Shown: positions 20,998 through 31,103, counted from the first letter of the stretch. The stretch: DNA of 64,000 nt from Agapetus fuscipes (GCA_951799405.1 OX637359.1:2972201-3036200), one strand, 5' to 3'. Notes: generated from the letters alone by a model not told the origin. Translations and numbers: made by a program.

Positions 20998-21236
20998 TCC
21001 TAGACTTATAGGTTGGTATGCGGCTGACCACCCATACTGTAAAAAATGGTTCACTTTGCTAATGTCACCCCTGTTTCAGGAAAGGACGGCCAGAGTTGCA
21101 GGGCTTATATTCATTTGAGATTGGGTTTTTATAATGTAGGTCCACATGCGGCATGTGTTAGCGCGAAATTATACATGTCTGCTTGTGGGAATGCATTTAA
21201 TATAAATCTTAAATGATATATATCCTTGCAGCTTCG
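20998..21236 (+). repeat. Rep-T; tail replaced by a foldback arm
   Basis: Normal to CCTTGCAGCTT. Then 21236-21265 is one arm of the GAGCCCGTTCCC foldback (CGACAAGTAGGAACGGGCTC). Confidence 0.85.
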
Positions 21237-21294
21237 ACACCCCGACAAGTAGGAACGGGCTCTAAGGCGAAGGCTTTTTACTTTTTTATTTTCT

Positions 21295-21540
21295 TTGTTT
21301 AATGATACTTTGTGTGGAAGTGGATGTAGAAGACCGAGGAAGGAATGGATAGACCAAATAGGGCAGATTGCGAAAGAATGGAACCTTCAGGGTGAGAATA
21401 AGAGAAGAGTATGTATAAAGAAAGTGATGAATGTTGAAGAGATGAAAGAGGTATGCAAGGACAGAAAAAAGTGGAGACGCATCTGCGGAGGTACCGGCCA
21501 CTCCTAGTGGAACGACGGCAGGATACAGTAACAGTAACAG
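21295..21540 (+). pseudogene. LINE-L 3' end
   Basis: Codons read RRPRKEWIDQIGQIAKEW and continue into the C-terminal KWRR...CGGTGHS end and stop. Tail (ACAGTA)n. 5'-truncated, frame open. Confidence 0.75.
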
Positions 21541-21566
21541 TGTTTTGTATGAACCACAAAAGCAAG

Positions 21567-21782
21567 CTTGGTCGTCGCTATAGAAAGCGACAATTTTTAG
21601 GCAAGACCCAGTTGCTGTAAGTCTTGATGGACAGGTACGATAATATGAAGTTTTCAACCCAGCGAAGAGCATATTTTAAAATATGAATGGTATATTTTTT
21701 TGTACTCCGCCGGAATTCAAAAGCACAACCTTCCATTAATGAATCAGAAGTGTTGCCACTGGACTACGGACCGGTCAAGGCG
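21567..21782 (-). repeat. SINE-B
   Basis: Tail side truncated at CAAGCTTGG. Body and head complete to GGACTACGGACCGGTC, but the B box is mutated. Confidence 0.85.
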
Positions 21783-21818
21783 GTAAACGGCTAAGGTTTT
21801 AACATTGTTTATCGACAT

Positions 21819-22050
21819 TGTTACGAATCTGCAGAATATTGGTAGTTGTGCTTGTTTTGTCTGTGTTAGTTAGTTAGGTCTATGAAGTCTCTAGAAGTGA
21901 GTCGAAACTTACGCAGGTACCTCAATAATCATTTGTATTTGTTGAGATTAAGTAAGTGTTGAACCGAATGTTCTGGTGAAGTCTAGCAAGGTGGTATGTA
22001 ACGATTCTCTATGTTTCGAGAATGATTTTTAAAATCTGTATTAATTAAAG
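21819..22050 (+). mobile_element. solo LTR, TGTTACGAAT family
   Basis: TGTTACGAATCTGCAGAA to about GCCAGAA; homologous to 5028-5256 on the other strand. Confidence 0.6.
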
Positions 22051-22055
22051 CCAGA

Positions 22056-22095
22056 ATCGGTTGGTATAATGCTGACCACCCATTCTATAAAAAAA
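22056..22095 (+). repeat. Rep-T 5' scrap
   Basis: GGTTGGTATAATGCTGACCA and following bases only. Confidence 0.55.
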
Positions 22096-22099
22096 TAAT

Positions 22100-22290
22100 A
22101 TTTAAAAGGCTTAGCCTTAGCCGCCAACATTAAAGATCAATCGCCATTTCTTTCAGTCCTTACACACTTCTTTCATTTCATCCAGTCATAAGCTTTTTAA
22201 AACAAGCTCTCCTTTTATTATGACTCTGAATATTCCACTCATTCGCTATTTCAGGATTTTGGTCTATCCATACCGTTCTTAAAGAAAATA
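22100..22290 (-). repeat. LINE-L subfamily 3' end
   Basis: CTTAGCCGCCAACATTA...ATCAATCGCCA, the variant 3' end also at 41880 and 57908, followed by degraded C-terminal codons. Confidence 0.6.
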
Positions 22291-22471
22291 ATACGAAGTT
22301 TTGAAATTTACTTATACTGGTGACCTAACCCGAGTTGGTCGTATAATTTTATGCAAAACCTTAATAAAATAAATAAAAATAATGCCACACAGAAACACAA
22401 TAAGAAACATCAAAATTATAATAACGTATACGTCACAAGACACAAAACAAAGGAAACAGGAAGTAGGGAAA

Positions 22472-22584
22472 CAAGCCCCGGGAAGAGTCCTTTCATATTG
22501 TGTACGGATACAATAAAATTATTTGATAATTTCAAGTAGACTTCACATGAGGGGACTCAAAATAAACTGTGATGCTACTAAAAT
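22472..22584. repeat. 113-bp direct repeat, left copy
   Basis: CAAGCCCCGGGAAGAGTCCT to GATGCTACTAAAAT; differs from 23501-23613 at about two positions. Confidence 0.92.
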
Positions 22585-22655
22585 AATATGTTACAATAAT
22601 AATAACATTAGGATGATTTATTTGGTGAGCACTGTTTTTGTGTGAATCACAGCTC

Positions 22656-22928
22656 GACAAGACCGACTGACAAAAAGAGTGTATAAAGGGAATGTAATAG
22701 GTAAGCGTGGAAGGGGAAGACCTAGAAAAGAATGGATTGATCAGATAAGTGAGATTGCGAATGAATGGAATTTACAGAGTGGAAACAAGAGAAGAGCATG
22801 CATGAAAAGAGTGATGAAATTAGATGAGATGAAGGAAGTATGCAGGGACAGAGTCAAGTGGAGGCACTTATGTGGAGGTACTGGCCACCCCTAGAGGAAT
22901 GGCGGCAGGATACAAGACAAGACAAGAC
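22656..22928 (+). pseudogene. LINE-L 3' end, (ACAAG)n tail
   Basis: Frame RGRGRPRKEWIDQISEIANE to CGGTGHP is open. Target duplication AGCTC at 22651-22655 and 22929-22933. 5'-truncated. Confidence 0.82.
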
Positions 22929-23001
22929 AGCTCAAGGACCCTCTGCGAATTCTCAAGCAAGACCCAATTGCTGCAAGTCTGGATGGACCTTTGGTGACCG
23001 G

Positions 23002-23262
23002 TCTCTTGTCTTGTCTTGTATCCTGCCGCCTTTCCTCTAGGGGTGGCCAGTACCTCCACACAAGTGCCTCCACTTGACTCTGTCCTTGCATACTTCTTTC
23101 ATCTCATCTAATTTCATCACTCTTTTCATGCATGCTCTTCTCTTATTTCCACTCTGTAAATTCCATTCATTCGCAATCTCATTTATCTGATCAATCCATT
23201 GTTTCCTAGGTCTTCCCCTTCCACGCTTACCTATTACATTCCCTTTATACACTCTTTTACAG
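23002..23262 (-). pseudogene. LINE-L 3' end, inverted partner
   Basis: Nearly the same 71-codon fragment as 22656-22928 in opposite orientation, tail (CTTGT)n at left. Both are truncated at almost the same base. Confidence 0.82.
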
Positions 23263-23284
23263 GTATATGAATTTTTCAGTCCAG

Positions 23285-23462
23285 CGAAGGTTATCCAGGG
23301 AAGAGTTGAAGGGCTTATGTTTATTAGAGATTAGGTTTTTATAATGTAGGTTCACATGCGGCATGTGCAAGCGCGAAGTTATACGTGCCTGCTTGTGAGA
23401 ATGCATATAATATGAATTCCCAATGTTACATATCTTTGCAACTTAGATTTGATTAGATTAGA
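23285..23462 (+). repeat. Rep-T, 5'-truncated
   Basis: CCAGGGAAGAGTTGAAGGGC to CTTAGATTTGATTAGATTAG. Confidence 0.8.
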
Positions 23463-23500
23463 AGAGCATATTTAACTAACCACTAGACTACGGAAGGCAA

Positions 23501-23613
23501 CAAGCCCCGCGAAGAGTCCTTTCATATTGTGTACGGATACAATAAAATTATTTGATAATTTCAAGTAGACTTCACATGAGGGGACTCGAAATAAACTGTG
23601 ATGCTACTAAAAT
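23501..23613. repeat. 113-bp direct repeat, right copy
   Basis: See the left copy; it follows the SINE-B head remnant within a few bases. Confidence 0.92.
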
Positions 23614-23639
23614 CTAAGATCTACGTAGCAGAGATACAC

Positions 23640-23900
23640 ATATCGCCACCTTAAAGGTTAAACTGAATAAGTGCTGATTCGCTGATTTGTTATTTAACAA
23701 AATATTTCAACAAACACAAGTTTGAACCTCGCCTGTCTTATCGACAATAACTTTGAACCTGATTCGAAAGATGTCTGTTGGTTTTTATTGGTTAATAATT
23801 CATTACAATATTTACAAAAATGAATTGTTAATTGATTATGTTATGAACGGTTTGTGGACAGGTAAAATGGGTTGTCCAATTGCATTTCTCTAAATAAAAA
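23640..23900 (+). repeat. SINE-C, diverged
   Basis: TTTGAACCTCGCCTG in place of the B box, then CCTGATTCGAAAGATGTC, the AT body and ATTGCATTTCTCT. Confidence 0.6.
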
Positions 23901-24223
23901 AGACCCTTACGGCTACTTTATGCATTTGACATAACTGTCAACAGCATATATTTTACAATGCTGTAAACTATAAAACTCCCTGATGATCGGGAGTCCATTT
24001 TTTACTCCCTATGGATGACGTCACATAGCTGAGGGTTTTTTTTAATGTGCCGAGTCTATTTAAACTGGTAAAATCATAACGAAACATCACAGTAGAAAAA
24101 TCACTCAACTGTAAATATGCTTCATATGCAGACAGATGGTTTTTTTTCTATGGATTTTTCTTCGTCATTTTTCAATCACTCCGTTTGCGTATGGGCAAAC
24201 TCTCCCCTGTATTATACGGTGAA
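23901..24223. other. unassigned
   Basis: Nothing recognised except a possible hairpin CTCCCTGATGATCGGGAG near 23978. Confidence 0.3.
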
Positions 24224-24477
24224 AGGGTAGAACGGCACAGTGAAAAAACATCACATAACAGAACGACACATGACAGAACATCACAATGACAAAAACATGA
24301 CTATGACAAAACAACACAGAAAATACATCACTCTGACAAAACATCACATGACAAAACATCACATGACAAAACATCACATACCAAAAACAGAGCAAGCTGC
24401 ATATATAGAGCATCTGGTTAGGTTTCTTTTATCGTATAATGATAATCGGGGGCGTTAATTTATATTCATAAGCTTTA

Positions 24478-24763
24478 GGGGCCGTCCATAAACTACGTCA
24501 TCGATTTTGGCCGATTTTCGACCCCCCCCCCTTACAATCATCCTATAGTCATTATCTAATGACCCCCCCTCCCCCTCTTGCTGTAATAATGGATGAGCTT
24601 AATAATTAATAATGTTATATTGCTTACATAATATTTTGTATATTTTGTAGAAATTGGTATTTACAAGAACGACGTCACTTTTGGTACTCGTACATCATTT
24701 GCCATCATCCGCAGACCAGACTCCCCCCCCTTAATGCGAATGACGTAATATATGGACAGCCCC
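24478..24763 (+). mobile_element. MITE-E, copy 1
   Basis: Ends GGGGCCGTCCATAAACTACG and GACGTAATATATGGACAGCC..., with TTA on both sides (24475-24477, 24764-24766). Inside are a C-run near each end and ACAATCATCCTATAGTCATT. Confidence 0.88.
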
Positions 24764-24949
24764 TTACCAAATAATATACGAGCGAGTTTCATTTTCTCAT
24801 GTATCATTTTTTTATCATGCCGTTTCTGTTTTGTGATTTTTGTCACGTGATTGTTTTTCATGTGCCGTTTATGGCGACGCAACACACACCACAGCACTGC
24901 GCAGCTAACGGCTCGCAATCAGACAAGGACATCAACTGCCACATAATCA

Positions 24950-25036
24950 ACCCCTCTGCGGCACCACAACAAGTGTCATAGACCCCTAGAGTCTCTTGAA
25001 TCTAGGGAGTCTCCCGCAGAGGCTTCCTTAAAAAAA
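24950..25036 (+). repeat. SINE-B module 2 without a SINE-B body
   Basis: CCTCTGCGGCACCACAACAA to CCGCAGAGGCTTCC and an A-run. Upstream about 24880-24949 matches sequence next to the 39.65-kb and 53.2-kb sites, so module 2 belongs to its own longer repeat. Confidence 0.7.
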
Positions 25037-25135
25037 TGTTCTGTTTAAGGTATGTGATGTTTTGTCACTTTCCTGCGATGATTTGTCATAGTGATGTTTT
25101 GTCATGTGTCGTTATGTCACTGTGTCGTTCTAACG

Positions 25136-25479
25136 TGGAATCGTATTATACGTATATGCACTGCTCCCGGCTTTCATCATAAAAATAGATAAAAATAACA
25201 TTTTACGTTTGAACTCCAGCACGGCGTTTACGAGTAAAAAAAATATGTATGAAACGCTCCAACAGTGACGTATAATTTATGTGGATTCGACACTATTTCA
25301 ACGCCATTGAGGTCACACAATCTTGATTCGTCACACATATTTAGCCGCCGAGTTGCTAGGGAAAATGCATACTGTTTTGTAAACAATAGATTAATAGAGG
25401 TGTCCACCGTAGGTAGCAATACTTATTATAGCCTTAAGAAGTCTAGAAATGAAATAATAATGTACTCTCGAAGCTGTCA
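25136..25479. other. unassigned
   Basis: Two overlapping 63-82 codon ORFs on opposite strands without motifs; I do not call genes. Confidence 0.3.
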
Positions 25480-25645
25480 GAGCGGTCGAGTGTTCTGGCA
25501 AATTGTTCCCTAGAGACTTCTGTCTCTGAGGGTATATAAGGCGCAAATTTGGGTGCAGGAGAGGAGATAGATATTCGCCTTTGGTTGAAGAACAAGTGTG
25601 ACGTGCTGAACTGTGAAATAAATTTGAGTTGCTAAAAATGTTAAA
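25480..25645 (+). promoter_or_regulatory. LTR-like promoter with TATATAA
   Basis: GTGTTCTGGCAAATTG...GAGGGTATATAAGGCGC (TATA at 25533) then a GTGAAATAAATTTGAGTT end, the promoter-to-polyadenylation layout of a short LTR. Borders not established. Confidence 0.4.
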
Positions 25646-25746
25646 AATAAATATAAAATTGTCACCAAAAAGAAGACAAGTTTTTTTATTTAAAGTCTAT
25701 CCGAACCTAAAAACACAACAATACAAATATTTTGTTATTGGTTATA

Positions 25747-26000
25747 CTCCTTGACTTATAGGTTGGTGTGAGGCTGACCCACCATACTGTAAAAAATGAT
25801 GAATTTTGGCCAATGTCACCCCTGTTTCAGGGAAGATCGTAAAAAATCGTAGGGTTTACGTTCATTTGAGGTTTGTATTTTAATTTTTAAGTACACATTC
25901 AGCACTTGTAAGTGCGAACATACACGTGTCTGCGAGCATGCGTTTGATATGAGTTTTGAAAATTAATATTCTTTTCCACTTAGATTATAGATTACAGATG
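25747..26000 (+). repeat. Rep-T, full length
   Basis: TCCTTGACTTATAGG to CTTAGATTATAGATTACAG. Confidence 0.88.
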
Positions 26001-26298
26001 ATGATGATGGCATGTTTAATTATTGTGTGTCGAAACACAAGCTGAAGAATGCAAGAAAACATAAGATTTTGTAGACACTGTAGCGTTTTAGTTTGACAGA
26101 TCTAGATGACAGTTGTGTCTCATACTCTGCTTCAATGTAGTAAGCTAGTTTCGAGTCCATTATATTTTACATCAATGGTCTCTAGTGAGTGAATAATTTT
26201 TCATAGATTTTTTAAAACATTGTGGTCGAGATTGAACGTGGTTTTTATACTAAGGGTGCAGCAGGCCTGCTGGTAAAGGGGATGTTCATTTTAGACTA
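26001..26298. other. unassigned
   Basis: Nothing recognised. Confidence 0.3.
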
Positions 26299-26306
26299 CA
26301 TATTAC

Positions 26307-27216
26307 TAGAGATGTGCAAAAGCGGTGCCATAATTTCCCAAAAAGCGGTTCCAAGATTATCAAAAAGCGGTGTTATACGGTGTAATCGCCAAAATACCAG
26401 CAAATCGCTAAATATATTATAATTTAAATAAATAATTCCACATATCGAGTTTAAATATTTTTTATTATACCGACTTCCCGCAACACGGGCGCAAGCAGTG
26501 TGCGGAACTCACGACAGAGTGCGTCAGGAACGATCGAGTGCGATATATCGAACGGAGCATCATGGGAGTATCGATGGTCGAAAAATATTGCAAACAGCAA
26601 AACTTCGATTTTCGAGAAGATTTCTTTACGTAGGCGTTGTTTGAGCGTCGTGCTGAATTATTCTGTGTTTTTTTTGTTAAAAATCAAGTGCGGATGACGA
26701 AAATTAGGCGTTTTTCGTGGTATCTAATCTAATCTAATCTAATCTAAGTTGCAAGGATATGTTACATTGAAGATTCACACTACATGCATTCTCACAACCA
26801 GACACGTACAAGTTCGCGCTTGCACATGCCTCATGTGAACCTACAACATAAAAATCAAATCTCAAATGGACATACACCCTGCAACTCTTGCCGTCCTTCC
26901 CTGAGACAGGGGTGACATTGGCAAAGTGAACCATTTTTACAGCATGGGTGGTCAGCCGCATACCAACCTATAAGTCAAGGAACACACACACACGACAAAT
27001 TACATTTTATACATCATTAAATAATAATATGTGGTATCAACGTATATAATGTGGAAATTCGCGCCAAGAGTCATATATTGGAAATTTCGCGATATTGCGA
27101 AATGCTTATTTTGCTAGAAACATGTTCCCTAACCTCCAAATCGTCGAGAATTGAAGTAAAAACGTCATAAAATAACAATTCGCGTTTTCGTGAGATGCGA
27201 AATTTACACATCTCTA
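26307..27216. mobile_element. hAT-type element, 910 bp with nested Rep-T
   Basis: Terminal inverted repeats TAGAGATGTGCAAA/TTTACACATCTCTA (one mismatch) and a perfect 8-bp duplication CATATTAC at 26299-26306 and 27217-27224. Removing the Rep-T leaves about 640 bp. No transposase fragment recognised; the interior has many AAAAGCGGT and TTTCGCGA stretches. Confidence 0.9.
26718..26985 (-). repeat. Rep-T inside the hAT element
   Basis: (TCTAA)n tail at left, 5' end ACCTATAAGTCAAGGAAC at right; subfamily with CTCACAACCAGACACG, like 57580 and 59479. Confidence 0.9.
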
Positions 27217-27289
27217 CATATTACTAATCGGGATTCTGTTTTCATATAGAGTTCTGAAACACCAAAAGCGGAAATCTAATATCGTTTAC

Positions 27290-27650
27290 TACAACGAAAT
27301 AAATACATGGAGACACAGAATCATTTTCTCATCTTTTTCATATGTATGTTTATCTCATTTTCGAAAAAATCCTTGATTTCCGTCTTTGATTCCATACGAC
27401 TCACATGCAGCACTCGGGAAAAACAAGCAATATTACCTTTCGCGAATGGAAATAGAAGCGTATTTTTAGACAATAACAAAATATGTATGGTTGCGAAAAA
27501 ACGGGATAGGAAAATATTTTTAGAAATACGTTATTTTGATTCACTTGAGGTTTTTTTTTGTAAGCCCTTTTCACTACCCTGCAATATTATATACTTTTTT
27601 TCTGTAATTCTGCGCTCAAATCGAATTATTTTTAGTAACAGAATGTATTG
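27290..27650. repeat. low-copy repeat related to 14575-14960
   Basis: A 122-codon ORF spans it, but the matching copy at 14.6 kb does not keep that frame, so I do not call a gene. Confidence 0.45.
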
Positions 27651-27654
27651 TAAT

Positions 27655-27868
27655 TCCTTGACATATAACTTATAAGTTGGTATAAGGCTGACCACCCATA
27701 CTGTAAAAAATGGTTCACTTTGCCAATATCACCCCTGTTTCAGGGAAGGTGAGAAAGAGTTGCAGGACTTATGTTATGTTAGCGCGACATTATACATGTC
27801 TGCTTGTGGGAATGCGTTTAATATGAATCTCAATGATATATATCTTTGCAGCTTAGATTTAGATACCA
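27655..27868 (+). repeat. Rep-T with internal deletion
   Basis: 5' half joined at TTATG to TTAGCGCGACATTATACATG. Confidence 0.85.
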
Positions 27869-27954
27869 TTTAACCCCCCTCCCTCTTGTAGGGGGAAGGT
27901 TGAGAATACAAGTTTTTATTATTATTAAGCAAGCAAACAGCTGTACCTACCATA

Positions 27955-28310
27955 CTAAATATCAGCTGTGCACATGCCGCCATGTTTAACTGTTCAAATG
28001 GATACGGTAAGATCTATGATGATGATGAGTTGGTGATTTCTTTATAGCGCCGTTTCGTGATGTAGTCACTCCAAGGGCGCTGGTGCAAACGATGCCAGAA
28101 ATTTGCTTGTCTTCAATGCATTCCGGAACTTTCCATGGTCCTCTAGCTCTCTCACATGATGTGGCAGGTGGTTCTAAGCCAGAGGGCCAGCAACTGCAAA
28201 TGCACGCTCTCCAAACATTGTGTTAACTCTTTTTATAGGTTCTTCAATCCTTGATTTGCTCCAGTCTCAGCCGAGCGCAGTATCGACACTCATTGAGTCC
28301 ATAGGCCCCA
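27955..28310 (-). repeat. LINE-G 3' end inside another repeat
   Basis: 28018-28275 is LINE-G in reverse, with tail (ATG)n, GCGCCGTTTCGTGATGTAGT, CCAAGGGCGC and coding remnant to about 28275. Its flanks (27955-28017 and 28276-28308) together match 28912-29000, which lacks the insertion. Confidence 0.75.
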
Positions 28311-28524
28311 GTGGCGAAGGGTGCCATACAACTCGATTCCCATCGGTTTCCCGTTTAAAATGAGGCAAAAATGATAATAAAGTAGACTGCATGGTCTCAA
28401 TGGGGAAAAAATACGTATTGTTTCTTTGGTTTTAAATGTATTTTTTACTACTATTGCTACTTTGTTGCCTCATTTTAAAAGGGAAGCCGATTGGAATCGA
28501 GTTGCATGGCACCCTTCGCCACTG
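28309..28524. mobile_element. hAT-type MITE, second copy
   Basis: CAGTGGCGAAGGGTGCCATA to TGGCACCCTTCGCCACTG. GTGTGTAG follows at 28525-28532, the octamer that precedes copy 1; the left flank differs. Confidence 0.82.
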
Positions 28525-28586
28525 GTGTGTAGTTTAGTTGAAAAAACGTGAAAGATAATTGATATAAAAACTTGGATGACTTGAAT

Positions 28587-28759
28587 TTCTACAAAATATA
28601 CAAAATATTATGTAAGTAATATAACATTATTAATTATTAAGCTCATCCATTATAACAGCAAGAGGGGGGGGACGTCATTAGATAATGACTATAGGATGAT
28701 TGTAGGGGGGGGGGGTCGAAAATCGGCCAAAATCGATGACGTAATTTATGGACGGCCCC
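28587..28759 (-). mobile_element. MITE-E, half copy
   Basis: Only the end with the G-run and ATCGATGACGTAATTTATGG is present, followed by TTA. Confidence 0.82.
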
Positions 28760-29116
28760 TTAACTCATCTTAAAAAACTAGTAAAAAAAAGTAACAAGCA
28801 ATAAGTGAGGGAAGCAGATCACGTTTTCATCGCTAAGTGGCGCTACTCAGGGCATAAAATCTCAACGGACATCAACGGCAGATAGAATTAATATAACATG
28901 GCGGCGTGTACACATATATCAGCTGTTTACACGCTGCCATATTCAATTGTTAAAACAGATCGGTAAGATCTACCGACACCCATTGAGTCTACAAGCCCAG
29001 TTTTTCCCTGTAACGAGAGACTCTGGTTAACTCATCTTTAAAGACTCGTAAAAAAAGTAGCAAGCAATAAGTGAGGGGAGCAGATCACGTATTTATCGCT
29101 AAGTGGCGCTACTCGG
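28760..29116. repeat. pair of 85-bp direct repeats
   Basis: AACTCATCTTAAA...AGCAATAAGTGAGGGAAGCA...GCTAAGTGGCGCTACTC occurs at 28760-28850 and 29030-29116. The 28912-29000 segment between them matches the flanks of the 28.0-kb LINE-G. Confidence 0.7.
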
Positions 29117-29439
29117 CTCTACAAATGGAGGGAGGAAATGAAAACTCCCGCTCGGGAGGTGCTTTTATTGCGTCCCACACCCCTGAAGGCTCTCACAAGG
29201 CCGGTAAGGTGGTGGGAAGAGGATACCAAGCCTTGGTTACCTCACAGATGCGAACGAATACATAATAATATTAATATCCTCTCAATGTTTGCATGTGTAC
29301 TGGACCAATGTGTCTTATAAATACTGAAAATTGATTTTGAAAATATTTAAAACAAGTCTCACATTATCGTGTTCTACATTACTTATATCATGTAGATTGT
29401 GATTCTTAAGACAATTTAATTGAAAGTTCATGTTTGAAT
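29117..29439. other. unassigned
   Basis: Short ORFs only. Confidence 0.3.
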
Positions 29440-29518
29440 CAGATGGAAGATAAGCCAAACAAGCACTGCGGGGACGAGTAGTCACGAAACGGCGCCCTAC
29501 AAATCATCATCATCATAT
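29440..29518 (+). repeat. LINE-G 3' tail
   Basis: AGTAGTCACGAAACGGCGCC...AAATCATCATCATCAT. Confidence 0.6.
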
Positions 29519-29579
29519 TAAAGATCTCTTAAATTTAAGAGTTGGAATCGGTCATGTGTTAGTACGCGGTCATGTGTTA

Positions 29580-29698
29580 GTCAACGACGATACCATGTTG
29601 AAAGCACCGGTTCTCATCAGATCACCTAAGTTAAGCAACATTGGGCGCGGATGCTACTTGGATGGGTGACCGCTAGGTACACCGCGTGTTGTTGGCAT
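29580..29698 (+). pseudogene. 5S rRNA-derived SINE head
   Basis: Follows animal 5S rRNA from GTCAACGACGATACCATG through GGTTCTCATCAGATCACC, AAGTTAAGCAAC, CTACTTGGATGGGTGACCGC and ACACCGCGTGTTGTTGGC. About 119 nt, close to real 5S, but joined to a SINE body, so not a functional rRNA gene. Confidence 0.85.
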
Positions 29699-29997
29699 TT
29701 CTTGGAGCGGTCCGTAGTCCAGTGGCAACATTTCGGACTCGTAAATGGAAGGTTGTGGATTCGAATCCTGGCGGAGCACAAAATATACCATTTATATTTC
29801 CAAATGTGCTCTTCGCTGGGTTGAAAATTCATAAACCTTTACCAAAGACCGGTCACTGAAAGGTCCATCCAACCTTGCAACAACTGGGTCTTGCTTGAGA
29901 ATTGGCGCTTTCTACAGCGACGACCAAGCTCGCAGAGGGTTCTTGAGGTGTGATACACACAAAAACAGCGCTCACCAAATAAATCATCCTACTTAAT
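29580..29997 (+). repeat. SINE-B, complete, with 5S head
   Basis: Best copy of the composite: 5S-like unit (29580-29698), linker, tRNA-like unit with A-box region TAGTCCAGTGG and B box GATTCGAATCC, body, module-1 tail GAGGTGTGATACACACAAAA...AAATCATCC and (ATT)n. Confidence 0.9.
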
Positions 29998-30292
29998 ATT
30001 ATTATTATTATTACGCATCGATATCTAAACCCCATGTTAGTACGAGGTTAGGCGCTATCAGACCCGCCAGGCCTCTCGTTTATCTACCACGGAGATCTCA
30101 CAGAAACCTCCACCTATTTTTCATCCCCGATTGTTTGGTAAGAGCCCGCTAACCCGACGCTAACATATTGCTCTTCGGAATAAATCTTTCGGCATTCAGA
30201 CCTTGGTGTTTTCAGTTGGCTAAGGTCGAAGCTTTGTAAAAAAAATGACCGATAGCGAAAAAATCAAAGCTTGCATGCCTGTTAGTGTCACT

Positions 30293-30356
30293 GGTACTCT
30301 GTCACCGATAAGCTAGGGATGGCCAAAGCCTCTGCATGCTTGCCTAATTTACTTCC
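30293..30356 (-). repeat. LINE-L 3' scrap
   Basis: CTCTGTCACCGATAAGCTAG and GCCAAAGCCTCTGCATGC, diverged. Confidence 0.55.
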
Positions 30357-30369
30357 TATGATCATGACG

Positions 30370-30645
30370 ATGAGTTGATGATTTTTTAAAGCGCTGTTTT
30401 GTGATGTAGTCTCTCCAAGGGCGCTTGTGCAAATTATGTCAGAAATTTCCTTGTCTTCAGTGCATTTCGAAACTTCCCATGGTGCTCTACCACATGATGA
30501 GGCAGGTGGTTCCAGGCCAGAGTACCAGCAACTGCAAATGCACGCTCTCCAAAAATTGTGTTAAGTCTTCTCAGCGGTTCTTCAATCCGTGTTTTGGCGG
30601 CTCCGGTTTCTGTCCAGCGTAGGATGAGGCTTTTTTTGCTGAGCG
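30370..30645 (-). pseudogene. LINE-G (CR1/L2-like) C-terminus and 3' end
   Basis: On the minus strand: RIEEPLRRLNTIFGERAFAV, then GTLAWNHLPHHVVEHHGKFR and KTRKFLT, the W-N-x-L-P pattern of CR1/L2 ORF2 ends. 3' UTR carries CGCCCTTGGAGAGACTACAT and AACAGCGCT. Best coding LINE-G copy here. Confidence 0.75.
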
Positions 30646-30974
30646 AGATGGACTTGATTAGATTAGCGAGATATTTGGGAGTTTTTCTAAATATAGCTAT
30701 TCTAATTTTAGACCACGACCCGCCCTGGAGACGCGGATCTAGTGAAGCTTGCAAATCTATCCTTACAAGTCCCTTTCGATTCATTCATATTCATTATATA
30801 TTTTGTTTGCTCTTTTTTTTCATATTATATTTCATCACATATTTTCATGTTTCTACATTTTTGTAATTTTCTATGTACTTTTTCTATTGATGTATTATTT
30901 TTTATGGCTGGTCATGTATTGCACCCTCCACATGACTAAGCTGGAACAAACGCATATTATTATTATTATTATTA
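30646..30974. other. unassigned AT-rich; (ATT)n at 30956-30972
   Basis: The minus-strand LINE-G frame stays open to 30784, but I recognise nothing in that extension. Confidence 0.35.
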
Positions 30975-31103
30975 GAAATGTGAGCAAAGGGTGATGGAAC
31001 TGAATGAATTGAAGCAGGTTTGCCAGGATAGTCAGAAATGGAGGCAACTTTGCAGTCTCTGGCCACCCCTAGCGGTATGGCGATAGAGTTACGGTTACAT
31101 ATC
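30975..31103 (+). repeat. LINE-L 3' end
   Basis: GAATTGAAGCAGGTTTGCC to GGCGATAGAGTTACGGTTAC. Confidence 0.7.

Larger units (their letters stand above)
22603..23495 (-). repeat. SINE-B broken by two LINE-L copies and a Rep-T
   Basis: Segments: tail 22603-22655, middle 22929-23001, body 23263-23284, head remnant 23463-23495 (CACTAGACTACGGA). A long nested locus bracketed by the 113-bp direct repeats. Confidence 0.75.
24224..25135. mobile_element. TIR-1 DNA element, copy 2
   Basis: The left end AGGGTAGAACGGCACAGTGA leads into about 150 bp of reiterated TGACAAAACATCACA. The right end (25045-25135) is the reverse complement, starting GTTAGAACGACACAGTGACA. It holds a MITE-E and a SINE-B module-2 tail. 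No transposase. Superfamily unknown; target duplication not resolved. Confidence 0.75.

Noticed and set aside
24661..24918. 85-codon minus ORF
   Set aside because: It spans the border of MITE-E and TIR-1, so it is chance.
27307..27675. 122-codon protein gene
   Set aside because: The related copy at 14.6 kb does not preserve the frame; no motif, AT-driven ORF.
29580..29698. functional 5S rRNA gene
   Set aside because: It runs straight into a SINE-B tRNA-like head without a terminator, and two more such fusions exist in the window.
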